This document shows positions 1 to 8,699 of a stretch of 64,000 nucleotides of DNA, piece after piece. The notes beneath the pieces were generated by a model, which did no database searches, was not told where the DNA came from, and worked only from the letters and a program-made list of their open reading frames with translations. The position numbers and the translations under genes were made by a program. Position 1 is the stretch's first letter. Each line of letters starts with the position of its first letter. Source of the DNA: Pseudoalteromonas shioyasakiensis (GTDB taxonomy: Bacteria > Pseudomonadota > Gammaproteobacteria > Enterobacterales > Alteromonadaceae); contig NZ_JANIGL010000003.1 of assembly GCF_024518675.1 (NCBI RefSeq), forward strand, positions 620,001 to 684,000, given 5' to 3'.

Positions 1-73
1 GGTTGTTGCTGACGACAAACTGATTTTATACACCCGAGATGGTGAAGTTAGTGCGGTAAAAGTCCCTAACTAA
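1..73 (+). CDS. bamB: BamB C-terminus (partial)
   Basis: Only the last 23 codons are in the window, reading from base 2 to a TAA at 71-73. The tail ends with an ADDKLILYTRDGEVSAV-type strand, which fits the last beta-propeller blade of BamB, the outer-membrane lipoprotein partner of the BamA beta-barrel assembly machine. BamB lies directly upstream of der in most gammaproteobacteria, and der follows here after 74 bp with a terminator between them. The identification rests on that synteny and on the short tail, so it is good but not certain. Confidence 0.75.
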   Translation, partial: VVADDKLILYTRDGEVSAVKVPN

Positions 74-99
74 CTTACTAATACTAAATGTATTTTTAT

Positions 100-130
100 A
101 AGGCTTCGCACTGCGAAGCCTTTTGTTGTT
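100..130 (+). terminator. Rho-independent terminator after bamB
   Basis: An 11-bp perfect stem (AAGGCTTCGCA / its complement) with a 2-base loop is followed by a T-rich run TTTTGTTGTTTTTT. It lies between the bamB stop and the der start. Confidence 0.85.
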
Positions 131-147
131 TTTTAAAGAGGTAGTTT

Positions 148-1611
148 ATGCTTCCCGTGATCGCTCTAGTTGGGCGACCCAATGTGGGCAAATCCACATT
201 ATTTAACCGTTTAACACGTACTCGTGATGCTCTCGTTGCTGATTTTCCAGGCTTAACACGAGATAGAAAATATGGCCAAGCTAATTATGATGGCTATGAA
301 TTTATCGTGGTAGACACGGGCGGTATTGATGGCTCTGAAGAAGGCATTGAAACCGAAATGGCCGATCAATCATTACTCGCGATTGAAGAAGCTGATATCG
401 TTTTATTCTTAGTTGATGCGCGTGTAGGTATGACGGTTGCTGATCAAGCAATTGCTAACCACTTACGTAAACAAGAAAAGAAAAGCTTTGTTGTTGCCAA
501 TAAAACGGATGGTATTGATGCCGACTCAAACTGTGCTGAGTTTTATCAGCTATCACTAGGTGAAGTACATCATATTGCTGCTGCACATGGTCGTGGTATT
601 ACATTATTACTCGAGAAAACGCTACAGCCTGTTATTGCAGAGTTAAGTGCCGAAAACGATGATGGTACCGACAATGACGATGAGCTCGTTGACTTATACT
701 CTGAAGAAGATGGTGAAACAGAGCAACAAGCATTTGCCGATAAACCAGTAAAACTGGCTATTATCGGTCGTCCTAATGTAGGTAAGTCAACACTGACCAA
801 CCGTATACTCGGCGAAGAACGTGTTATTGTTTATGATATGCCAGGCACAACACGAGATTCAATTTACATCCCAATGACGCGTAATGATAAAGAATACGTG
901 TTGATTGATACCGCAGGTGTACGTAAGCGTAAGAAAGTAAGTGATGTCGTTGAGAAATTCTCAGTGATCAAAACCCTCCAAGCGATTGAAGATTCAAACG
1001 TAGTATTGGTTGTGGTTGATGCACGCGAAGGGATCTCTGATCAGGACTTAAGTTTACTTGGTTTTGCTCTTAATTCTGGTCGTTCATTGGTTATCGCCGT
1101 GAATAAATGGGATGGCCTTGATGACTACGTGAAAGACCGTATTAAATCAGAGCTTGATCGCCGTTTAGGCTTTATCGACTTTGCACGTATACACTTTATC
1201 TCTGCGTTGCACGGTACTGGTGTAGGTCATTTATTTGAATCAATTGACGAAGCATACGAGTCTGCAACTAAGCGTATTAGTACAGCTATGCTACGCCGTA
1301 TTATGGATATGGCACAAGCCGATCACCAGCCGCCGCTTGTACGTGGCCGTCGTGTTAAACTTAAATATGCGCACGCGGGTGGTTATAACCCACCACGTAT
1401 CGTAATTCATGGTAACCAAGTACATGACTTACCTGATAGCTATAAACGCTACCTAATGAATTACTACCGTAAAGCGTTAAAAATTATGGGCACGCCAATC
1501 AAGATTGAATTTAGAGAAGGCGACAATCCATTTGCAGGGCGTACTAATAAAGTAACGCTTTCGCAAAAACGTAAGATCCGCGCGTTTAGTAAAGAAAATC
1601 GTAATAAATGA
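148..1611 (+). CDS. der: GTPase Der (EngA), ribosome assembly
   Basis: Der is an essential double-GTPase that assists maturation of the 50S ribosomal subunit in the cytoplasm. Two tandem G domains are visible, each with a [10 protein letters not shown]-loop (near residues 9 and 207), DTGG/DTAG switch II motifs and NKTD/NKWD G4 motifs. The C-terminal KH-like domain ends in a basic tail ([14 protein letters not shown]). The 487-residue length is normal for the family; an acidic linker rich in D and E joins the two G domains. The ATG follows an AAAGAGGTAG ribosome-binding site. It has its own terminator downstream. Confidence 0.97.
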   Translation: MLPVIALVGRPNVGKSTLFNRLTRTRDALVADFPGLTRDRKYGQANYDGYEFIVVDTGGIDGSEEGIETEMADQSLLAIEEADIVLFLVDARVGMTVADQAIANHLRKQEKKSFVVANKTDGIDADSNCAEFYQLSLGEVHHIAAAHGRGITLLLEKTLQPVIAELSAENDDGTDNDDELVDLYSEEDGETEQQAFADKPVKLAIIGRPNVGKSTLTNRILGEERVIVYDMPGTTRDSIYIPMTRNDKEYVLIDTAGVRKRKKVSDVVEKFSVIKTLQAIEDSNVVLVVVDAREGISDQDLSLLGFALNSGRSLVIAVNKWDGLDDYVKDRIKSELDRRLGFIDFARIHFISALHGTGVGHLFESIDEAYESATKRISTAMLRRIMDMAQADHQPPLVRGRRVKLKYAHAGGYNPPRIVIHGNQVHDLPDSYKRYLMNYYRKALKIMGTPIKIEFREGDNPFAGRTNKVTLSQKRKIRAFSKENRNK

Positions 1612-1614
1612 TAT

Positions 1615-1670
1615 AGCTGTAAGCTGTAAGCTGTAAGCTGTAAGCTGTAAGCTGTAAGCTGTAAGCTGTA
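1615..1670 (+). repeat. 8 x 7-bp tandem repeat (AGCTGTA)
   Basis: Eight uninterrupted copies of AGCTGTA start three bases after the der stop codon. The tract is outside any convincing gene and directly precedes the der terminator. Such perfect short repeats are prone to copy-number change by slipped replication. Confidence 0.95.
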
Positions 1671-1678
1671 AAAATTAA

Positions 1679-1713
1679 ACCTTGTAGAGTTAGCCTTTAC
1701 AAGGTTTTTTTGT
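1679..1713 (+). terminator. Terminator after der
   Basis: ACCTTGTA and TACAAGGT form an 8-bp stem around a short loop, followed by a run of T residues. This is a standard intrinsic terminator for der. Confidence 0.85.
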
Positions 1714-1804
1714 ATCTCACTTAAATAATATACTGATGGCTTAGCTCGCGAAGGTGCTCAAAATGTGCTTTATTTATAGAATGAAGTAGCACAGTGAGCG
1801 GTAT

Positions 1805-2185
1805 ATGGAATTTGTTGGTCAGGTTATCTATGTTGATAACGTCGAAGAAACATTAGACTTTTATTATCAAGCGTTTGGTTTTATAACTTGTTCGTTAAGT
1901 GATAATGCAGAATACGGTGAGTTATCTACAGGTAATGTAAAAATAGCCTTTGCTAATCACCCCTATGCGCAAGCGCATTTTAAACAAGGGTATATCCGAG
2001 CGCACCCAAAGCAGCCGGCCCTTGGTTTTGAGTTGCGTTTTGGCTGCAACAATCTCAGTGAAAGTTATGACAGAGCGATACTCGCAGGTGCTGAGCCACT
2101 TTGCCCACCAAGCCAAAAAGACGCACAGTCATATGCATATGTGCGCGCAATTGAGGGCACACTAATCTGTTTATCACAAAATTAA
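1805..2185 (+). CDS. VOC-superfamily (glyoxalase/bleomycin-resistance-like) protein
   Basis: A 126-residue protein with a typical vicinal-oxygen-chelate start (QVIYVDNVEETLDFYYQAFG), the beta-alpha-beta module that builds metal-binding clefts in glyoxalases and dioxygenases. A single VOC unit of this length normally dimerises. The family covers many reactions, and nothing in the neighbourhood names a substrate, so only the fold is assigned. It stands alone after the der terminator. Confidence 0.8.
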   Translation: MEFVGQVIYVDNVEETLDFYYQAFGFITCSLSDNAEYGELSTGNVKIAFANHPYAQAHFKQGYIRAHPKQPALGFELRFGCNNLSESYDRAILAGAEPLCPPSQKDAQSYAYVRAIEGTLICLSQN

Positions 2186-2296
2186 GCTCTATATTCATTG
2201 AATTAACATGAAAGTTTAACTTAGTAGACATATTAGAAACACGGGATTGTCATGTTTTCTCCTTATCCTAGCGGTAATTTAAATAAGGAGATAATG

Positions 2297-2533
2297 ATGA
2301 ATACTATACTACTTACAATGATGTTATTAAGCCCAAATAACACCATTATCGAAAACGAAATAAAACAACAAACAGCTCACGCTGTTTCTGCGATCCAACT
2401 AGAAAATAAAGCGCAAATTAAAAAGCAGATTGCCGCTACACTTGAAACAATGGAGCTAACCTTACCAGTGGTAATTGATAAACAAACACTGGCAAAAAAT
2501 GCATCGCAAGCTACGCAACTTAGCGAAGACTAA
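2297..2533 (+). CDS. Small hypothetical protein
   Basis: The open frame extends back to 2252, but an AAGGAG site at 2285-2290 precedes two adjacent in-frame ATGs at 2294 and 2297, which makes one of these the likely start (spacing favours 2297). The product is about 78 residues, with a hydrophobic N-terminus (MNTILLTMMLLSP) and then a hydrophilic, Gln/Lys/Glu-rich stretch. I do not recognise the family; an exported or membrane-anchored small protein is possible. Confidence 0.55.
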   Translation: MNTILLTMMLLSPNNTIIENEIKQQTAHAVSAIQLENKAQIKKQIAATLETMELTLPVVIDKQTLAKNASQATQLSED

Positions 2534-2564
2534 GTTTCGTAGCTTTAATAGCGCTTATCTTGCA

Positions 2565-3158
2565 TTACTCACCCGACAACGCTTTTTCAATTAATGGAAC
2601 TAGTGGCGACGGTAAAGTTATGTTCCCTGCCAATACAAACTCGTGTGCTTGAGGCGACATTTTTTTCCATGTTCGCTGTATGATCCCTATCCATTTTTGT
2701 TCATCATAATCAGGTTTTGATTGCGCAAAGCCCAACATATAGTGCTCAATAAACACTAGGCTCGCAATATCTTCAACTAACTGGCTATCAGGGTTGCGTT
2801 TTATTTGCTTTTTAGCGACTGCATTGTAAACACGCTCACATGCTTGCTCTTCGTATCCTACTTGCTGCATTAGCTCAATAACTCGCCCCGCATGAAACTC
2901 ATACAAAGCGCTGCGCCATTGGTGATAACCTTGTTTTCCCATAGGAAAATCACTGCGAGGGGACTTCCAACGCTCAATATGCTGCCCTCGTACTGCTATG
3001 TGCATTAATTTATCAGCTTGGGGAGAAAAACGATTTAGCATCTCGGTCATACGCAAAGCATAAAGGTGCTCTTTGGGGCAGTTTGTATTATCAAGCTGTT
3101 CCGAGTTAGGGTCTTGGCTATTAGCTTGATCTATTAGGGTTATAACTTGCTCAAACAT
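2565..3158 (-). CDS. DUF4202 family protein (HD-like)
   Basis: A 197-residue protein whose sequence (CPKEHLYALRMTEMLNRF, VRGQHIERWKSPRSDFP) matches my recollection of DUF4202, a helical family with an HD-hydrolase-like arrangement of His residues (HIAVRGQHIERW). The biochemical function is not known. DUF4202 genes are often seen with inorganic nitrogen or sulfur assimilation genes, in line with NasR and the nitrate reductase cluster just downstream. It is transcribed opposite to its small neighbour at 2297 and ends 32 bases from it. Confidence 0.75.
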   Translation of the reverse strand: MFEQVITLIDQANSQDPNSEQLDNTNCPKEHLYALRMTEMLNRFSPQADKLMHIAVRGQHIERWKSPRSDFPMGKQGYHQWRSALYEFHAGRVIELMQQVGYEEQACERVYNAVAKKQIKRNPDSQLVEDIASLVFIEHYMLGFAQSKPDYDEQKWIGIIQRTWKKMSPQAHEFVLAGNITLPSPLVPLIEKALSGE

Positions 3159-3406
3159 GACGGCGCTCTTATTGTTGTATTAATAACACTATTCTAATCA
3201 GCCATAATTGAGATAGCTAGCTGAATATTAGCAAATGCAGTTAAGTTCATTTACGTAAGCTCTCAGCTTCATCGTAAACAAATAACTTAGTTGACTTTAT
3301 CAACAATAAACCATATAGTTGATAAAATCATCTAAATTCAATTTTGGTCAACTCACTTACTATGAACTGACCAATCGGATTAATAACCTATTTTGGGATA
3401 CATAAC

Positions 3407-3895
3407 TTGACTGACGCTATAGCAACAAAGCAAAACTTACCGCAAAAGAACACCCCCATTATTTACAAAGTCATGGTAGTTATGACTATTTTACTAACTA
3501 TAGGCGGTACTCTAACCGGTGTTATGACCTATATGAACGTGGGTTTTAATGACGGCTTTTATACTAGTTGGGCAACGTCTTTTATAGCGGCGGTGACTGT
3601 AATGATTCCGGTTGCTCTGATAATGATGGCTTTACTCACTAAGCTAATGAATAAGCTGATGCCATCGGCAAGTAAACTTAAAAAAGATCTGCTGATTGGC
3701 GTATGTATGGCCACAATTATGGAGTCGGTCATGTCATTTACAACAGCACTTAATAACATTGGCTTTAGCGATATAAATAGCTTTACTCAAGGCTGGTTAC
3801 ATGGCTTTCTGGCTGCTTTACCGGTCGGTTTAACTATGATGCTAATCATGACAATGACACTAAAGCCTAAAATCGAAAGATTCATGAAAAGTTAA
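3407..3895 (+). CDS. Membrane protein with two DUF2798 units
   Basis: A 162-residue inner-membrane protein with four predicted transmembrane helices arranged as two copies of the same module. The copies are recognisable by the repeated phrases NVGFNDGFYTSWATSF and NIGFSDINSFTQGWLHGF, followed by a hydrophobic helix rich in P, V and M. DUF2798 is of unknown function. The start is a TTG at 3407. It lies next to nasR; a link with nitrate use is only suggested by position. Confidence 0.75.
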   Translation: MTDAIATKQNLPQKNTPIIYKVMVVMTILLTIGGTLTGVMTYMNVGFNDGFYTSWATSFIAAVTVMIPVALIMMALLTKLMNKLMPSASKLKKDLLIGVCMATIMESVMSFTTALNNIGFSDINSFTQGWLHGFLAALPVGLTMMLIMTMTLKPKIERFMKS

Positions 3896-3950
3896 CCTCG
3901 AAAGATAAACAGACCCTAGATTTTACTTAACCTGATCTTACTTAGCTCTT

Positions 3951-3976
3951 GGTGCAAATTAAACCTAATTCGCACC
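3951..3976 (+). terminator. Hairpin after the DUF2798 gene (weak terminator candidate)
   Basis: GGTGCAAATTA and TAATTCGCACC pair with one mismatch around a 4-base loop, 55 bp after the stop. No clear T run follows, so termination is only possible. Confidence 0.35.
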
Positions 3977-4141
3977 AGCTTTGTGCACTTCATAGCACAA
4001 TTAGTTTAATTACATCTCTCCCCCTACCAAAAAACTATAATACACTGATATATAAGCTTTAAATATTAACCTCCAATAGTTTTTTTATGGAATGGTATTT
4101 GCAAAATTAGTCTACCCATTGCCCGTTTTATAAAAATAATA

Positions 4142-5392
4142 ATGCATCAAAGTAGCTCACTGACACGTCGATTCTTACTAGCTGCAAAGTATGAAGAAAT
4201 TCATACTTTGGAACAGCTACAGAAATCTTGCCTTACTCTGATAAAAATTGGCAACTTAGTACACCAATTGCAAAAAGAAAGAGCCATGAGCAATATTTAC
4301 TTAGCATCAAACGCTAGCCGTTTTTCAGCTGAGTTAAAAGAACAAATAATACTTGTCAGTAACAATCAAACAGAACTACTTGATTCATTTGAAAAAAACT
4401 ACTTATTGGTAAAGCCTGGTTCCGGTGATGCGCGGTTGTTTAATTTAATAACTTATGCATTACAGGGGTTGGAGGCATTACCAGCTCTACGTAATAGAGT
4501 CCGAGAGCAAGCTTTTACCCCCAAAAATGCTACCACAGCGTTTAATCAAATCATTGGTACCTTGCTCAACGTGTTTCTAGAAGCGACAGATGTCGCTAAT
4601 GATCCTGTTATTACTAAAATATTAGTCGCGTTTTTTAATTTTATGCAAGGCAAAGAATATGCAGGACAAGAACGAGCTTGTGGCGCGGCAGCTTTTGCCA
4701 GTAATACATTTAACGAACAAACAAAAGAGCAGCTAGAACAGTGCCAACAAGGCCAAAAACGGTGTTTCGAGTTTTTTATAGAGTATGCTGATGATGTGTT
4801 AAAAAATGCCTTTGACGCATTTGAGCAACACCCAAGTTGCACTCAGATAACGCAATTGCGCGATATGCTTCTGCAACTAATTCAGGGTAATAATGATGAA
4901 TTATCGCAAATTAGTGAGGTCTGGTATGGTGTAACAACTGAACGTATTGATGTTTTGCATCAAGTTGAATTGCAAATAGCGGATCACCTAGTTTTCAGTG
5001 CCGCTCAGCAAATATTAATATCGAAACGCCACCTAAAAGATCACAAACAAGCCTTAGAGTCACTGACACTAAAGCAGTCCTCTCATATCTTGGAAACTAA
5101 TAACAAGCAAGCATATAGCGAGAATATTGCACAGAGTAAATTTAGCAGTAACAAAACGATGTACGACTTGATCACAGAGCAAAGTGAATATATCCGTCAA
5201 ATAAACAGTGCGCTTGATGAAGCTCGCACGGTGATAAAAGAACAAAAAACAATCAATCAAGCTAAATATATTTTAATAGAACAATTAAAAATCACTGAAA
5301 ATGAAGCCCATGCCCAATTGCAAAAGCAAGCAATGGACAGCCAAAAAAGTGTGTACGCGATTGCGCAAAAAATAATGTCACTCGTTGATTAA
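4142..5392 (+). CDS. nasR: Nitrate/nitrite-responsive antiterminator NasR
   Basis: The N-terminal two thirds are helical and match the NIT nitrate/nitrite-sensing domain: LVHQLQKERAMSNIYLASN near the start is the typical NIT helix with the conserved QxER. The last ~60 residues (IKEQKTINQAKYILIEQLK, then AHAQLQKQAMDSQ) form an ANTAR RNA-binding domain. In Klebsiella NasR, nitrate binding lets ANTAR bind a two-hairpin leader RNA and prevent termination upstream of the nas operon. Length (416 aa) fits NasR. It converges on moaE with an 11-bp gap. Its likely target is the transcript that begins upstream of the nitrate transporter at 16,271. Confidence 0.9.
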   Translation: MHQSSSLTRRFLLAAKYEEIHTLEQLQKSCLTLIKIGNLVHQLQKERAMSNIYLASNASRFSAELKEQIILVSNNQTELLDSFEKNYLLVKPGSGDARLFNLITYALQGLEALPALRNRVREQAFTPKNATTAFNQIIGTLLNVFLEATDVANDPVITKILVAFFNFMQGKEYAGQERACGAAAFASNTFNEQTKEQLEQCQQGQKRCFEFFIEYADDVLKNAFDAFEQHPSCTQITQLRDMLLQLIQGNNDELSQISEVWYGVTTERIDVLHQVELQIADHLVFSAAQQILISKRHLKDHKQALESLTLKQSSHILETNNKQAYSENIAQSKFSSNKTMYDLITEQSEYIRQINSALDEARTVIKEQKTINQAKYILIEQLKITENEAHAQLQKQAMDSQKSVYAIAQKIMSLVD

Positions 5393-5402
5393 TTTCAACG
5401 CT

Positions 5403-5876
5403 TTATTGAGATTCCGTTGAGCTCGTTTTTTGCCATTTAGTGAGTGCTGCTTTATCTGACTGCTTTGCTTGTACCCAACGTGATGAGCCAGAGAAATGCT
5501 CTTTTTTCCAAAATGTTGCCTGATTTTTAAGAAAGTCCATAATGAACTCGGCTGCTGAAAATGCTTCAGCACGGTGCTTACTCGTCACCCCAACAAATAC
5601 GATTTGCTCCCCTATCGGTAAATAGCCAATGCGATGGTAAATACGTACTCGCCCTAGCTGCCAACGCTTTTTAGCCTGAGTTATAATATCGTCTAATAAG
5701 GATTGTGTCATACCCGGATAATGCTCAAGCTCAAGCGCTGTGACATTGTCGCCTGAGCTAAATTCACGTACCAGACCAGTAAACGTCACCACGGCACCAT
5801 CATTTGAGTTTTCTTCACTTAAATAATTATACTGCTGGGTATGGTCAAAGTCTTTATGAGCAATAATAACGCTCAT
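5403..5876 (-). CDS. moaE: Molybdopterin synthase large subunit MoaE
   Basis: MoaE is the catalytic subunit of molybdopterin synthase, which inserts two sulfurs into precursor Z (cPMP). Visible family features include GAVVTFTGLVR near residue 30, the LELEHYPGM motif, the RIYHRIGYLPIGEQIVFVGV core and the basic KNQATFWKKEHF segment with the active-site lysine region. It is the last gene of the minus-strand Moco block and follows moaD by one base. Length 157 aa is normal. Confidence 0.95.
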   Translation of the reverse strand: MSVIIAHKDFDHTQQYNYLSEENSNDGAVVTFTGLVREFSSGDNVTALELEHYPGMTQSLLDDIITQAKKRWQLGRVRIYHRIGYLPIGEQIVFVGVTSKHRAEAFSAAEFIMDFLKNQATFWKKEHFSGSSRWVQAKQSDKAALTKWQKTSSTESQ

Positions 5877-5877
5877 T

Positions 5878-6126
5878 TTAACCTCCCGTCACGGGTGGAA
5901 ACAGTGCTACTTCGTCTCCAGCGCATACTAATTGTAATGAACTACACATAGATTGATTAACCGCAACTAAAAGTTGCTTATCAAATAAATATTTTTCCCA
6001 ACTGGGATTTTTTTCAACCAGTAACTCTTTTAATTGAGCGATTGTAATAGGTTTATCAATGGCCAATTGTGAGTTCTCACACTGTAGTGACTCTTTTAAC
6101 TGGCCGAAGAACAATACATTAATCAT
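5878..6126 (-). CDS. moaD: Molybdopterin synthase sulfur carrier MoaD
   Basis: A ubiquitin-like small protein ending in GG (FPPVTGG), the C-terminus that carries the thiocarboxylate donated by MoeB and used by MoaE. I place the start at the ATG at 6126, preceded by GAGGTAAC; it overlaps the moaC stop by eight bases (ATGATTAA), so moaC and moaD are translationally coupled. An in-frame extension to 6159 would lie inside moaC and is unlikely. Confidence 0.92.
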   Translation of the reverse strand: MINVLFFGQLKESLQCENSQLAIDKPITIAQLKELLVEKNPSWEKYLFDKQLLVAVNQSMCSSLQLVCAGDEVALFPPVTGG

Positions 6127-6598
6127 TGTTACCTCGTTTCCAAGTGCCGGTTTTACCACCTTGCTTTTCTAACACACAAATATTATCTATGCGCATTGAT
6201 GGATCGGCCGCTTTACACATATCAAATAAGGTTAATGCAGCCACCGATGCGGCGGTAAGGGCTTCCATTTCTACACCAGTTTTTCCCGCTAATTTACACA
6301 TTGTGGTGATTTCAATCACAGACCTATCAATATTCAAGTTAAATTCGACCGCAACCTTCGTCAGTGCTAATGGGTGGCAAAGAGGGATTAAATCAGCACA
6401 TTTTTTTGCTGCTTGAATCCCTGCAATCCTTGCAACACCTAGTACGTCACCTTTTTTGTTCTCGTTATTGAGTACTTCATGGAATGCTGCTTGTGACATA
6501 GTAATTTCAGCATATGCGCTTGCCTGACGCGTGGTGATATCTTTTTGCGATACATCAACCATGTTAGCTTGGCCATTTTTATCGACATGACTTAACAT
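6119..6598 (-). CDS. moaC: Cyclic pyranopterin monophosphate synthase MoaC
   Basis: MoaC works with MoaA to turn GTP into cPMP, the first Moco step. The core motifs [37 protein letters not shown] and LTLFDMCKA are textbook MoaC. The ATG at 6598 is favoured: it is preceded by a GGGGG Shine-Dalgarno-like run and sits one base after the moaB stop. A longer in-frame start at 6646 would lie in moaB. About 159 residues, as expected. Confidence 0.95.
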   Translation of the reverse strand: MLSHVDKNGQANMVDVSQKDITTRQASAYAEITMSQAAFHEVLNNENKKGDVLGVARIAGIQAAKKCADLIPLCHPLALTKVAVEFNLNIDRSVIEITTMCKLAGKTGVEMEALTAASVAALTLFDMCKAADPSMRIDNICVLEKQGGKTGTWKRGNND

Positions 6599-6599
6599 G

Positions 6600-7136
6600 C
6601 TACCCCCTTGATTGGCATAGTTTTCCATGCATAACATGGGGTACAAAGTTACATGGTCGATAGCTTGAATCTAATTGATTTTGGATGATTTTAGTCCACG
6701 CGGTTTTACATGCACCAGTTGAGCCTGGCATACAAAAAATCACCGTGTTATTGGCAAGCCCTGCCACAGCCCTTGACTGGATAGTAGAGCTATCAATTTC
6801 AGCGTAAGATATATGCCTGAATAATTCACCAAACCCATCTACCGTTTTATCAAATAACGGCATCAGTGCTTCGGGTGTTGAGTCACGTTGGGTAAAGCCT
6901 GTGCCACCGGTTACTAAAATGGCATGAATTTCATTATCTGCAACCCATTTTGATACGATCGCCCGCATTTGATAAATGTCATCTTTGACTATTTGCTTGT
7001 CACTTAGTACGTGCCCAGCTTCGAGCAAGGCAGAACGTAAGTACCCTCCTGATGTATCTGTTTCTTCAGTACGTGTATCACTAACGGTTAGCACCGCGAT
7101 ATTTAATGCTTCTTTATGTGTTGTTGTATGAGTCAC
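6600..7136 (-). CDS. moaB: Molybdenum cofactor biosynthesis protein MoaB
   Basis: A MogA/MoaB-fold protein that binds molybdopterin; in organisms lacking MogA, MoaB-type proteins can perform the adenylylation step before metal insertion. The motifs [17 protein letters not shown] and the [14 protein letters not shown] loop are clear. The 178-residue length is normal. It sits in the chain moaA-mobA-moaB-moaC-moaD-moaE with a 26-bp gap after mobA. No separate mogA is seen in the window. Confidence 0.93.
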   Translation of the reverse strand: MTHTTTHKEALNIAVLTVSDTRTEETDTSGGYLRSALLEAGHVLSDKQIVKDDIYQMRAIVSKWVADNEIHAILVTGGTGFTQRDSTPEALMPLFDKTVDGFGELFRHISYAEIDSSTIQSRAVAGLANNTVIFCMPGSTGACKTAWTKIIQNQLDSSYRPCNFVPHVMHGKLCQSRG

Positions 7137-7162
7137 TGTATTCTCGATTACTGGTTACTAGG

Positions 7163-7696
7163 TTAAGTGAGCGCTAAAAACTCATCTGGGGTATTAATAT
7201 TTATAAATTCCCCTACACAAGGTTTTTTAAGCTCACTTGCCGCTATAATTTTTAAGAAGTTTTTTATTGATTTATTGCTTTCAGGTTGCAATAAAATTTC
7301 TTTGAGAGTTGCTTTTACAGCAGTTGAATTTTTAATAAACATAGGTAACGGATTATCATGGTAAAACGTAGCTGTAACCTTGTCACACTTACCTTTGTCG
7401 CATAAATTTATAAGTATTTCTTCTGTAATTAAAGGCATATCAACGGCAACCGTCAATATATCCTGAGATGTATTCATTAGGGCAGTATAAACGCCCCCCA
7501 AAGGACCATTCCCAGGGTAAACGTCAGCTAAGTAGCCCGGTTTATTACTACTAACAATCACTCGGTCACAGCCTGCAAGCTCTACTAATTCAATCGCACG
7601 AGCTAGAAATGTTTTTTGTTCTAGCTGTAATTGTGCTTTGTCTGTTCCCATTCTCGATGACAATCCACCAGCCAAAACTACTGCAGTAAAACTCAT
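7163..7696 (-). CDS. mobA: Molybdenum cofactor guanylyltransferase MobA
   Basis: MobA joins GMP to molybdopterin to give the bis-MGD form that NasA-type reductases need. The N-terminal nucleotide-binding signature LAGGLSSRMGTDKAQL is diagnostic, followed by NGPLGGVYTAL and the TVAVDMPLI metal-binding motif. At 177 residues it is slightly short but complete. Its ATG directly follows the moaA stop (GGAGGC-TAA-ATG), indicating coupling with moaA. Confidence 0.93.
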   Translation of the reverse strand: MSFTAVVLAGGLSSRMGTDKAQLQLEQKTFLARAIELVELAGCDRVIVSSNKPGYLADVYPGNGPLGGVYTALMNTSQDILTVAVDMPLITEEILINLCDKGKCDKVTATFYHDNPLPMFIKNSTAVKATLKEILLQPESNKSIKNFLKIIAASELKKPCVGEFININTPDEFLALT

Positions 7697-8668
7697 TTAG
7701 CCTCCAATCATAGCTAAATGCTTGGTGCCACCGGTTAGCCGCTTTGCTAGCTCATGGCTCACTGTTTTATCATCAAGGGCGTGACGAATAGCTGCAATAG
7801 TGGCAACTTGGCTATTTAAGTTTATCGTTTCGCGTAAATCTATACCGCTTTCACTAAATAAACATAGATGCAACTTACCCAACGCCGATACCCTTAAGCG
7901 ATTACAGGTTCTACAAAAATCTGGGCTATAGGGCATAATTAGGCCAATACGACCAATATAGTCTGGGTGGGTAAACTCTTGTGCAGGACCAGCCTGCTTG
8001 CCTCTGACTAATTGTAGCCAACCAGCCTCAAGAAGCTGCGCCTTAATCGCTTGTCCACTGATATGATTTTGCGTAAAAAACTGTGCGCCATCACCTGTTT
8101 CCATCAATTCAATAAATCGAACTGTGATGGGTTTATCCGCAATCCATGTTAAGAACTCGCCTAGGTGATTTGTACTAAATGATTTTGCTAATACAGCATT
8201 TATTTTTATGCTTTTAACACCCAACTCTATGGCGCGTTCAATTCCCGCTAGAATATTTTTTAATTTGTCATGACCGGTGATCAATTTAAACATAGCCGGA
8301 TTTAAACTATCGATGCTGACATTTAACGAGTCTAACCCAGCAGCGACCAGCTCATCGATTTTCTCCATTAAATTAAAGCCATTTGTGGTGATAGCGACTT
8401 CGTCGATACCTGCAATCGATTTGCATGCCGCAACAATATCAACAACATCTTTTCGTAAACAAGGCTCCCCGCCTGTTATACGTACTTTTTTGGTGCCAAC
8501 ATCAGCAAAAGCACTTACAAGATGTGTTATTTCATCCAGCGTTAAAAAGTTACGTGGTGTGTCACACTGGTAGCCATCAGGTAAACAGTAACTACAACTA
8601 AAATTGCACACATCAGTAATCGATAAACGCAAATAGTTAAACTGCCTACCAAAGTTATCTTCTAACAT
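7697..8668 (-). CDS. moaA: GTP 3',8-cyclase MoaA (radical SAM)
   Basis: MoaA is the radical-SAM enzyme that rearranges GTP for MoaC. The CNFSCSYC motif binds the SAM-coordinating 4Fe-4S cluster, RITGGEPCLRKD follows, and the C-terminal CRTCNRLRVSALGKLHLC holds the second cluster that binds GTP. It lacks the final GG that is common in MoaA only by trivial variation: it ends MIGG. The ATG at 8668 has an AGAGGTG site; an upstream GTG at 8695 is also in frame and cannot be excluded. Confidence 0.95.
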   Translation of the reverse strand: MLEDNFGRQFNYLRLSITDVCNFSCSYCLPDGYQCDTPRNFLTLDEITHLVSAFADVGTKKVRITGGEPCLRKDVVDIVAACKSIAGIDEVAITTNGFNLMEKIDELVAAGLDSLNVSIDSLNPAMFKLITGHDKLKNILAGIERAIELGVKSIKINAVLAKSFSTNHLGEFLTWIADKPITVRFIELMETGDGAQFFTQNHISGQAIKAQLLEAGWLQLVRGKQAGPAQEFTHPDYIGRIGLIMPYSPDFCRTCNRLRVSALGKLHLCLFSESGIDLRETINLNSQVATIAAIRHALDDKTVSHELAKRLTGGTKHLAMIGG

Positions 8669-8699
8669 AACACCTCTATTTTTTGAGCTTGCCACTAAT

